Positions 1 to 12,800 of a DNA stretch of 64,000 nucleotides are shown piece by piece (position 1 is the first letter of the stretch; every line of letters begins with the position of its first letter). The DNA comes from Hofstenia miamia (Eukaryota > Xenacoelomorpha > Acoela): NCBI GenBank assembly GCA_004352715.1, contig SCFE01000068.1, positions 1,312,884-1,376,883 on the forward strand, read 5' to 3'. The position numbers and the translations under genes were made by a program. The notes beneath the pieces are model-generated. The model had not been told where the DNA came from. It ran no database searches and was given only the letters and a program-made list of their open reading frames with translations.

Positions 1-384
1 CGCGCCATGACGAAAATGTTTATAATTTTAAGCTGGAATTGATAACGCGATTCCTACGCGCTGAGCGAAGATAACACAAACCGCTAGTACACTCACTTCT
101 CAATAAACTGTCGAATGGTGAAAACAGTGTCATGCAGTAAATTTGATTACCAATCTCAATCAAATATACTTTTTAGACAGCAACAATTTTTTAGTTTTTG
201 GGAGTGAAAACCAATTAGCAGTTGTACTCATAGAGCGAAATGTGTAGGTTGGCGGTTGGTCAATAAACCATTAACGTAGATAGTGTCACGTTAATGATTC
301 GGTTTTGCTTACGCTACTATGTACCAACTATTTTAAAATCGGCTTATCAGATCTTAGGTAAATATAACTTTACAAATAAATAGA

Positions 385-556
385 CTATAACCTGCTAGAA
401 TTGTATTTTTCTGTATCTGTATTGGGACTACAGGAGGGGGAACTTGGGGCTAAATTCTGTTTCACTGATGTACTCGAAACCATGCGAACTACTCTTTTGG
501 GTTCTATAGTAGAAACCAGTCTGCAGGATTCTATAGAGGGTCCTCGACAACGCGAT
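385..556 (-). CDS. Last coding exon of the unnamed minus-strand gene
   Basis: The acceptor is attttctttag before ATCGCG. With the phase-2 donor of exon 9 it encodes a 56-residue tail with TIEPKRVVRMVSS and SPSCSPNTDTEKYNSSRL, stop at 385-387. With the alternative donor translation would stop at 531. I see no clear polyadenylation signal just downstream. Bases 1-384 show nothing else I can name. Confidence 0.6.
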
Positions 557-1433
557 CTAAAGAAAATTTCATACAATTCTAACTAAAGTATAAAGTTAAA
601 TAGACATGCATAAATTTATTAATGAATTTCAATTTGGTGCTGTGAAAAAAATCAATTTCCAAGACAAATGTTAGACTTTTAAAATGAATCATTTTTTCTT
701 CCTTCAATCGATAGAGCTAAATAACCCAAAACAAAAGTGGACAGGGAATTGATTTGCCCCCGTGGTCTACGTGCGATTCCACACACGTGAATTTGTGTGT
801 ACGGGTTGTGGATAACTTGCCTAGAACGTGTGGATGTACATGAGCAAATCAGAACACATGGATAAGCTGCGGCAAGAATTGGATGTTGCAAACTTCAATT
901 TTTTTGTTTGCATATAGATGTCGGTAAAACTATCACTATTTTCACGTCTACTCGAATACTATGTTTGAAAGTTTTATAAAAATTTTTTCGAAAGTATGTG
1001 TAAGTTGGATGTTAGTATATTAAAACTGCATTAAGGCTGCAAATATGTGTTCCGTATAAATTAAATTTTGGATGCAAATGTGAATTAGACGCGGATTTGC
1101 TATGACAATAAGTACTCAAACCCATGTTCTTTTTGAAAGAAGGAAATTCCTCAAATTTTTGCTATGAAGAAAATAGATACACTCGCAAGCAAGTCAGAAC
1201 GATAGCATGATAAGAAACCTTTTTCCAACAAATACTGAAATTGATTTGAAAAAAGCATTGATTTTTTACAATATGAAAATTTACTCCTAAACTTTATTAC
1301 GTTTTTTTTCTGTTGTGAGTACCTAAATCTAAATGAATTAATACCTATTCAATCGGTCACATTTATTATTAGTGTAGTTTCCTTCCTCAGTGATGCTACA
1401 CTAGGAATTACCACAAGAATTTAATACAATTAT

Positions 1434-1482
<49 letters not shown>

Positions 1483-1560
1483 GTAGTTAATTGTAAATAT
1501 TTCTCCTCCTAAGTTTGTTTGATAAAGATTTTAAATCGAAACCGGTCGCNNNNNNNNNNN

Positions 1561-1597
<37 letters not shown>

Positions 1598-4500
1598 GAA
1601 AACTAAAACCTGGTTTATGTGTAAATGCTATGAAAACTGAATTACTTGGGAATGTTAATAACAAAATAGGAAACTAACCACACACAATTCTGGAAGGAAA
1701 ATAATACTGTACATTGGAAAAATCGAAACACTTTGATACGAAGCATTTGTTTCGATTTTGTAAAAATACAATTTAAACACGGAAAAAACAAAATTTCGAA
1801 GTGTGTTCACAAAAAATGATAGCATAATCTGTTCAAGTTAATAAAAATGAGAATTTGAAAATAGTTTTAGTGCAAAAATATACTTATTACGATATTCAAC
1901 AAGGCCTTGGACAGAGGTTTCAAGTGGCAGTTTTTGTCTTGGGGTTGAGATTTTGGAATTGGGCAGTCGTTCCTTGATAAAGCTCGCTTTCTCTTCATCA
2001 TCAGTGCTACTTTGGGCTTGAATGCGATGTGGATTGGAAGGCGTTGACAAACCACTTGTGTTTAAAGAAGGCCCATGTAACTCATCGCAGCTGGTATCCA
2101 CGTAAAGTGGGTCTTCTAAATATAATTTAATTTAATCTGTAAAAAAAATTTAATGTCCAAACCAAAAACAGCTCTTCTCGGGGAAGGTATAAATCTACAA
2201 AAGACTTGCTACATCATAACGAAATTGATTAATGAAGTGATATGCTTTATGAAATTCAGAAATAGAAAATATAAGACTCGTGCAAGTATAACATTAATGA
2301 AATTGCAAGACAATTTAATGACCAAATTCTAAGGATCTAAAACCTAATATCAAAAACCGAGTATCGCATATCATCAAGTCACAACGTCGATTTATTGATA
2401 TTGAAAGTTTGAAATGAAATCACGGCACGATAGTGATAGTAAAAATACCCGGGAAAAGCTTATTGGTCAAATCTATAAATATGGTAAGCAAATAACGGTT
2501 ATTAGTCAACCAAAGAATTGCTTATTGTTTTAGCGCGACTATAATTTTTATTACTGTTAATAATTGTTAAGGAATTTGGGCGAAACAAATTAGATTGCTG
2601 AAATTTTTAAACAAAATTCGTAATCGCAGATTTTGAATCCCGATCCAGATGAGGAGTGTTAGAAATAGGTTATTGTGGAGTTTCAAAATCTAGAATAAAT
2701 GTATAAATAAATCTGTAATCGTGCTTTAAGGGAACTTGAGTGAACATTTGGCACAAGGCAGTTTCATCTCTTTAATGCTCTTAGCACAATTTAGATAAAT
2801 TAAAGCTGAATATAAGTGTCCTTATACATGAGTAAGTGTTGAATAACCTTGGTACTCATAATGATATTGACTAGAGAATTAACCGCTTATAGACTTAGCG
2901 CATTTCAAAATTCCAGCTATCGATTATACCGCTTTTTGAGATATGCCGCTGATGAAATTCCAAATTAATAACATTGAGACCATGGTCGTCTTATTTAAAG
3001 ACGGCAATGTTGAGACATAATTCAATGTATTACAAATTCTTCAGATTATTGCCTGAAACCTGTTACGCTTCCTGTATAACAAGACTTGAAAACAATCTTT
3101 CAACTGTGGTTATATCTGGAGATATACAAAATATTGATTTTTTCAAACCGTCACTGCTTCTAAAGTTGAGTAGGCTACTGTTTTGCTTTCATTTGTACAA
3201 TGGATATTGAATGTGCTCTCACCAGCGTTCATCAAGTAGATGAGCAGAGGGGAAGAGATTTCGCCATGGCGGAGTTCAAACTTGGAACATTGGATTCAAC
3301 ATCGCGGCCGCATCTGCTATGCTGGCGAACCCCTGATAATAAAAGTAATAGTCTAACGCTTTTTGCACTTACGAAAAAAATGGAGCCATATGTTTAATAG
3401 CAATTAATTCTCGGAATAATGATTTAATATATATGGTAGATGCTCCATTATTTACATGGTCAAATCCTATTCCGATGACAAATATTATGTAAGCAGAATA
3501 AAAGCGAAACACAATTCATCTAACAGCAAACACACTGTCAGATCTCGTGCAAATGCCAAAAAGCCGTCCGCAGAATTTAGAGCTATTTGTAAATGTATTA
3601 ACAATAAATAGCTTCAAGTTCAGCTAAATAATGCTACAGATACTCAAAACAACTTTTGCTTTCGCCTATCGAGTTACAATTTTCCATTTTCTTTAGCTGT
3701 GGGGTTCACTATATCTATGAATAAGACTGCTATTAAAGTCATTAAGACTTATGCTAAGTGTTAGTAAATGCTAAAAATTGTTTTTGAAATTTTTGTGCAA
3801 ACTTACAAAATAAAAACTAGGCCTAATTTACCTTTATATCTGTCACAAATATTTAGCATGCGTGGTTATGCAACAAAGTGATTACACTACAACAGGGCTA
3901 TTGTATTTCAAGTATTCAAAGTATTTCACAGTAAAACTTTATTAAAATGACCGCTTGACTAGGAAAAGAGACCTACAAAAGGAACAACTACCCCATTACA
4001 ACAATGTAACAAAACAATTTCTACGTTTTACAATGAACTGTGAAGATATCAAAAGATTGAGATTAAAGACAACAAAATACATTTCTCAAATGCGAAAACA
4101 AATTATTAACGCACTTTCACTAAATATAAGAGAGAAGGTGCTAAACGCCAAGCATTTGATTAATATAGTAAAAGCAAATATTATTTATGCGTGTAAATAA
4201 AGGGAATGAAGTGGAGACTTTATTATGATTGAGGAATTAAACAAACGATTTAGAAAGTTGTAAAAACAAAACGAAAACATTCTCTCCATTGACGTAAAGA
4301 TAACAAGTGCCTGATAAGATGTGTCAAATAAAAACTCAACCACAGTGGGGGCTAAGGCCACTGGTGGTCAATTAAGACTTAACACACAATTAAATAAATT
4401 TGAAGGAAGCCCAATTCAAGTCATTATTGGAATTCCAATTATTATAACGTATAGCGGAATATAATTATATTAATGTATAAAAATATGAATTGATGTTGTG

Positions 4501-7500
4501 GAAACCTATCAAAGTATATTTAACAATATCTCATTTTGATAAAGCATTATTGAATTATGATACTACAATAAAAGATGGAAGAAAACTGCACATCCTCTGC
4601 GCTATCACTTCCTGTTAATTTTTATGGCATTAAGCAACAAAAAATGCAAGAGAAATATTTATATTTTACAAGTGGCTACTTACAAAAGCAATGACTATGA
4701 ATACGTGGGAAAAATCTTTAATACATTCCTACAAACATTTTTTAAATATATATTGAAACGATGTTCCATATTATGGAAATACTAATGCTATGATGTCGGA
4801 ATCATCAGAAAATAATCAATTACGCCTCAGTGTGATTGGCAGTTATACTACAATTTAGGCTGGTGTAATATGAAAATATAGCTTCAAAGTTTAGTGACAA
4901 GGGTTAATTATGCTATAAAATGACAAAATAACGCAGCTCATAAGTATTGAAACACTGCCTCTAATACTTCAGATGCCCTACAGCTATTTCTCAATAACTT
5001 GCATTTTAAGAAGATATCACATTTTCAGACGTTTTCCTACACTGGCATGACTTCTTATACTCCTGAAGACAACCGCCAGCTGATAATAGCCAAACACTTA
5101 GAACATGAAACATTTCAAAGCTCGTCAATAGTTCTGCACTTACTGTAAGCAAAATAATTCGCAGATTTAAGGAACCGAACGACAGCAGTCAAGCCAAAAA
5201 TGGGTCGCTAGCAAAGACAACATCAAGCCAACGGCGGGTACTATCAAAGCTCAGCAAGGCAAATCCTAAGCTGATTGCTCCTCAACTTCGTCAGAAATGG
5301 AGTGGTGGAAATAACGTGAGCATCGCGTCTGTAAAGCGAATTTTGTCAAAATATGGTTTGAAGTGTTGCATAGCTGCTCAGAAGCCAAAGTTGACCAAAC
5401 GTCAGAGAATTGCGCACCTTAAATGGTGCAAAAAGCTGGAGTTGTACCCACAACGACGAAAATTAGTGAGGCGTGAAGATAGCGCGTCTCGATACTGTGC
5501 ACGATGTGTTACTCCAATGCGGAAATTTGTAGAGAAATCAATAATGGTTTAAAAAGAATGGCGTGATGTGCCTTATTGACAGAGAGCCCGCGCAGAGTCC
5601 TGACCTGAATATAATTGAAGCAGTTAGGGCTATTATGAAAAAGGCGGTGTCTAGTAGGTGTCCTAACAATGTGAATGAACTGTGGAGACAAACTTTTGAC
5701 ATCCATCCCTCGTCGTCGTGACGCCGTCATCAAGGCATGCGGTGGCTTTGGAAATTATTGAGAATAGTTATTTATTAAATACATTATAGAACTAATTGCT
5801 TTTAGATTAATTGTGAAAAACCTAACGCCACTGCTTCAATACTTTTGAGCTCATAGTGCTAAGCCAAGACAATTTAATCCAACCTAAAAAATTATTTATA
5901 CATCTAATTTTCATATAAACAGAATTATGAATTCTTAGATATATTTTGATTGTATTTAAAGTACCCAACATTTGATGCACCACTTTTGAGTGCCACTGTA
6001 ATCAATATTTATGAAAAGGTATGAACCTGACATTACACCATACGGCAATTCCTTGGCTCTTCTCGAAGTCCCGCAGAGAGAGAAACGTGATTTCTTCACA
6101 TACCGTTTATGAGAAGAAGTGGGAGTTCGAATCATTAACTTCTCATCAGCCGAACTGGTATTCAATTTATTTTTTGAACCATCGCTGTCTGAAGAAACCT
6201 TGCGACTGAATACTGATTTCGTATTAAATAAAGAGGTCCGACCACTTCTACCAGGAACAGGAGTGGACGTCCGCGTTTGTGACGGCGAACCGACGACATC
6301 CTAAATTAAGCGCATTCATTTGAATTATAAATATAACTTGATCTGTAGCCTCAAACAATAATCTGATTCGATACAGGAAAATGAAAGCAAAAATGAAATA
6401 GACCTCAAAATTCAATCAATCCCATGAAGAACATAATTCATCAAAAATAAAAAATTGATTTAAAACAAACTTCGAAAGTTTTACTGAAACCAACAAGCTA
6501 TTATATCTATTTACCAATGTTTTTACAAAAGAGCATTTAAAAATTATACATCTTATTCACTTTCGATATGCATGTTATAAACCAAGAACAAAATACTTTT
6601 CGAACAGAAATATTAAACATTATTTCGACTTGTAAAAATGATATCACACTAATATGAACATGATTGATTATACAATACATACCATGGGACCACGGGATTG
6701 TCATTGTAAAAGTGTGAAATTAATCATTTGTGTTGGACCTTATAGTGGATTTGATAAACAAAGAAAATGGTCGTAAAACAATATACTTCAGAAGCGTGTT
6801 ATTTGAAACAGTCGAATAGCATGTCGCAAGTTGTATTTAACATATGTCTCTAATTAGTAGATTATTAAAACAAATATTTTTGATCGAGTAAGATACAACT
6901 AAAAAAGCTTTACAAAAATGCTGAAAATAGCGAAGCGTTCGGATCAAAATTTGCAGAGTAGTGAATGCCTAAATGTATGAATTTCCCTATAGCTACAAAT
7001 ACTTCTCTGTACAAAAAGAAGACTTATATCTCAGAGAGGAAGATGCCAACAAATTGCATGTTAGAAGCCATCTTGAAAGCGAAATGTGGCCCAACAAAAG
7101 ATTGAACAATCAACACTCATTCAATGCATTGCATGTGTGTAGTTCACTGTTAAGCGCTAATTTGGTGGCATATTTTTGTAATTATACTAATCCAATGGAC
7201 AGCATGGTATGTTGCGTAAAAGTTCAATTGGAATGATGATAACAAATGGTAATGCAATTGAAAATGTCCCGAAAAATATATCTTAATTTCTAACATTTTA
7301 CTGATAACGTCGCACACGTTTTAAAATAAATATAACATAAAATAAATAGAAATTCAAGCCCACCGTGATCACATGCGTTAATATGTAAAATTTGATGTGG
7401 GTGAATGGAATCATGCAATAACTTTAGAGTTGATAAAGAAACTCATTAAATTCAATTGCAAACTAATATGTTAACGATAAAGATAAAAACAAGAGAGCAC

Positions 7501-9822
7501 TTTAGCAGAAAGACAAGCGCTGATTTAAATTTATTGCTCCGACCGCGTCATTCGTCATAAACCAATTATTTCCAAGCGGATCCCAACGATCTCATTTGAA
7601 ACTCGGCTATAAAATAATTCAAAAACAATTCCCACGTGACTTAACTGACATTAAATTTGACAGAAACATGCAACAGAAAGCGAAAATAGCAAAACACTTA
7701 ATTGCCGTTATCATCTCTATTAATTTTCAATTCATATCAAACATTAAGAAAAACTACTAAAAGATTTCATATTTATTCTAAAAAATCTAAACATTGGTAT
7801 AACCAAGGTTTTCAACAAATCAAAACGAATTGAAAAAAATATAAAACTACGATGATGAGATGAACTTAACCTGATTACGAGTGAGATGCATCCGTCCGAA
7901 ATTCCCGCGTAGGTTCCCGTTCTATACATACGAACTGGTTATGACAAGGCTACAAAAGTACATCATTCAAGAATGCAAATTTTAAAATTTCTGATCGTTC
8001 ATATGCCACGAAAAACCCACGACTTACATTACATCACCAAACACACTCTTTACGAAGGAAATGAGTTCTAAACCCAAACTATTTGGAGAACTAGTTATAT
8101 CAACTCACACCATGTGAGCGACCTTACATAATTCGGTAATAAAAGTTATAAACTACTTCACAACTTCAATGCTTTTACATAAAAAAGGAGTTTACAAAGG
8201 TCTTTCACATATTGCAATATTTAAGTATTATTGCCAAAATGTGTATTTTGATAGAGAGGCCAGGGCTAAAAAATGGGGAGATAAAATAAAAATACTTGGA
8301 ATCTACGTTAACTACATATTCTTTCAAACCGCAAATTCTTGAGTGCCAAAACCGCAATGTCTGGCTTGGACTCTCACTACACCACATGCGGAGTTTGGGT
8401 TATCAGTCTGCAATATAAAAAATGATAAACATCGTTAATTTTTTACAATTGAACAAGAAAACATTGAAAAAGGAGAAGATTCCAATTATAGATTTGGCAA
8501 CATAAGTGAAACCAAAATAAAACAAATTAACCACAGCTGCGTCAAAAGCACACAAGAGGCTAACAACAGGCATTTAATATTTGCATTGACAAACATTGGC
8601 GACTAATATTCTAAATCTTACTAAAACGGATGCTTAATAAAATATTTTCAAAACTTAAAATTCTGATTTGGTTACAACAAATTGCTAATATCAAAAATTG
8701 ATTATGGTATAGTTCCAGTATTCCAGAAAAATATAACTTGTTAAAGGCTTAAGACCTTGTCCCATTTGTAAGAATGTGATATTTCCCACGCTTACGTAGA
8801 CAATAAGAATCGATTAAGTCAAGTTAATAAGATGTGTCGGACCCCTTGAAACCAGCATCAACGAGGTTATTACGTAACAGTATACCCAAACGAAATCACC
8901 GATGATGTTGTATATAGAAATCTTGATAAAATAATTAATTTAGAAATAAATTCCGACTTTTGTTGTGCGGCACACTTCCTTTTCATGCACAGACTATTAT
9001 TACAAATGACAAAAAAAAATAAAACACACTTCAAAATTTCGAATTAGATAAGAAAAATAACAACTTTGTCTACGTTCCTTACAATGAAATCGTATATTTA
9101 TAGTAAATGTGAATCTTTTAAGACATCTCGTTGAAAACAGTCAAGGATGAAACAATACTAGCATCAAAGAAAATGAAGAAGCAATGCATATTATTCAAAA
9201 ATCGCATTAGCGTTAAAAGGCAATAGAGATGATTGGTGTACAGGTGTAAAAGTAAAACATGCTTGCAAACAAAAACGCACAACAGTGGCATGCACGAGAG
9301 TGCACCACTTACAATGCTGATTACCGGGGCTTTAACGGGAGTATAGCGTGAGAGGAGATCTTTGTTCTCCGGCGTCTGTGGACTGTCGATATGTATGGGG
9401 CGTTTGGGAGTAGATGTTTGAGAAGGTACGAACACGGTAGGCACTCGACCACCTCCATCACTGTAGTGACTTACGTTCAAAATCTCTTCCGCTTTACACG
9501 GCATTTCTGTATCTGTGTTACAGCGAACCTAAACCAATAAAAGCGGTTACAACTAGAAACCTTCGTCTGGTCTGAGTATACAGACATTTAAATAGGCTAA
9601 TTCATTGGAAATGAAACGAAGGGTTAGTAAATTCCTTTCCTAAAAAATGATCTATCGAAGGGGAAATAGACTACATTTAAATAATAAATTCAATGCAATC
9701 ACCTATCAGAAGCACATAACTTGTAACAAGAATAACATATCTGTTACAGATGTTAAGCTTTTAATAAATGACTCACTATAAGCATGTTTTAAGTGTGTTT
9801 AGTTTTGAGAAGCCTGGACAAA

Positions 9823-9877
<55 letters not shown>

Positions 9878-12800
9878 GATTAAATTTTCAACCTCAACGA
9901 CCACCCAAAAAAGATAGGCGAAAAGATAAAACAATGTTTTCGAAAAACTTGTATGAATATCATTAGCTGAACACATTAATCTTCTCAAATATGTAGTGGA
10001 CATAGCATTAGCAGAAATTACACTAACACAAATAAATGAATGGGATCGCAAAATGATGGTATTAATCTGAGGTACTCATTGTGAAAATGATGAATACTTG
10101 ATAACCTTATCATCTGCTACCACACTACATTCTGCCTATAGTGATCTACTATCGTCTACCATCTATTCTTAAATTAAACAGATCATGGATGTTATGATTA
10201 TAATTAATCAATGCGAAATAATTCTTCATTAACACTGCGTCTTGATTTAAAGATTGGAAAAACCTGTAAAATTCCTATATGACACTATACTAGGGAGTCA
10301 AGAAGTTTAGTTATCATCTGAAGCAATGAAAATATTTGTGTAAACCCAATGAGAAAGATTTACTTAAAACATGAAATAAGTTTGTTTTCTTGTAAAAAAC
10401 ACTGAGATAGCATTCACGTTGCAAAACATCAAAACACAGGAATAAATATAAAACGAGGCAATTCGCTTTATACATCTTACATATACTAATTAATTATTAA
10501 TCATATTCAAAAAGCGATAGAATGCTAATGTGTATTTCTTCATCGCATATACTCTTCGCAATAAGTCTTCTTGGCGATATTTTCTGAGAATGGACAGAGG
10601 TAAATCTTGATTGAAAGAACAAAATCAAAAATATCACTCTCGTGAGGTAATTCAAGAAATTTCTGATTCGTAACATCCCTAACGAAGAGTGATACATACG
10701 GATACAGTTCAATAGCATTATATTTAGATAATGTTAATATAATATTTTATTGTGAGATCGAAATCAATAAAAATGGCAATTATAATAGAATGTAAAATAT
10801 CAGGTTGGTGCAAAGATAATGTCTGATTTTTATAACCGATATTTAAAATTAGAATTGTCAATTATTTACATTTTAATAAAAGTATAACATATTTCTTTTT
10901 GTAAATTAAATTATATTCTTTAAATTAACTGTTACATTCATATTTTAAATTTATTTTAGCATCCACATTTGTCCCAAATAAAGATCATTTAAGGAATGTT
11001 CTTCTATTGGAGTTCATAAAGGTGTCACTGCAAGATCTATTCAGAAGACTTATGGGATGTTATAGTGAATGAAAGAAAATACAGATGACTTTCCCGTTTT
11101 CGAAATGGTGATTTTACCTTAAAATATCAGCCAAATGAAGGTCGTCTAAAAACTTTTTAGTGGACTTAGGTTAACAAAAAGAAAATAGATTGACAAAGAG
11201 TTGTTAAAAGGTGGGATGCTGTCATTGAAAGAAATGGAGAGTATGTTAATGAATAAATATTTACATTATCTTTGCACCAACATAATATTTCAATTCAAGT
11301 ATATTAGAGTGGTATTAAAAGAAATATCTAATTTGCCATAAAGGAAATAAAACAAGGTAATACCCGCTGGGGAGACGTTAGCTGTGACCTTATTGCAGGG
11401 GTAACCTTGAGATCAAGACTTTCCTTGCGAAGAGGAGGAATGTCGCGAAGTGGAGATGATGTTTCACTCTGATATGACGGATTGTTGCATAAACGACGAC
11501 GTTGACGCAAAGTGTAACTCTCACGCTTAGAAACTTGTTGTTTATTATCAAGAATCTCTAAACCAAGACATTCATAAAGTATGAAGTCCGTGTTTGGGAT
11601 CTTTAAGATGATAAATTCAAATATCAAAGAATAATTAAAAAATTATAAAACATACAATCGAAGATATAAAAGTTATTCTAAACTACTATAGATTCATAAA
11701 TATATTATATAAAATTTATAATAATCTTACTAATATAACAGAACAGATAAATAATGTCGAATGCACATTTTGACAAAATGCAATAGAGCAAGATAACGAA
11801 TTATGGTTTAAGTACCTTTGTGCGTACATAATAGCTTTCGTATGTTACATCAAATGTGTTGTCCTAACAGGAACGGAAGCATGAGTGAATGTGTTGGATG
11901 AATGGATTTATAATGTTTACTTAAAACAGTTGAAATCCTTGAATGTTTAATCATAAATGCTACAAACACTTTCACAGCTGACTCAAAACTTGAGTATGTC
12001 CACACCATTAATCTGGATTAAAAGAGAAATAATCTAGCAGGTGATTGTAAAAAATCAGAAATGGCAAAGGATCAAACAAAACAAACGAGCGGTTAGTTTG
12101 ACAATTGACACACAGCTGACGATGCAGACTTCGACGTTTACATTCCATCTAATGTTATTAAATTAACAAAGAAAAAACTTGGCGTATACAATACATTATA
12201 TAACCTTTGAAAATTGTATCATTAAATTACATGTAAATCATAAATTGTGTCAATGGGTTCTGTATATGAACCGATTCCAAAGCCAAAACAGCAATCGGCC
12301 CAGTTGAATTAAAAAATTGTTAAATTTGAAGAATAGCACACCAGTACTTTGAAACCGGTTTTAACTGTGGTATAAAAAAAGTCTCTAACCATTAAGAAAC
12401 ATTACAATTACAAATAAGGAACACAATGCATAACCTGAATATTTTTGATACTTGCAATGAATAAATTTCAAAAAATCATAAAAATTAGCAGTGATGATAA
12501 TGACCAGTTACTGATATAAATAAAAGAATAAAAAGATTAGTTACACAATGTTATCTCCTTACACATACTTAAAGTATGTTTGATGTGAATGATGACAAAG
12601 GAGGCTTAAGAATCTAAGAACGACTCACAATTTTGAAAACTGAAGGTAAGTGATATAAATCAGAAAAATGCAAACCTCTTTGAATGACATAGTTTGGGGA
12701 TGGAGAGAGCTTGAGATGGAAGCAGGTCCTACAAACGAGAGAGGATGTAGAAGGCATCGCGGAGAAACGAGCTAGTACGCGTTGCTCGTTTATTTCCACT

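Noticed and set aside
3955-4200. 81-codon plus-strand frame
   Set aside because: Lys/Asn/Ile-rich composition expected of AT-rich DNA; no motif or splice context.
6973-7236. 87-codon plus-strand frame
   Set aside because: It lies in the intron of the minus-strand gene with no motif, and nothing supports transcription.
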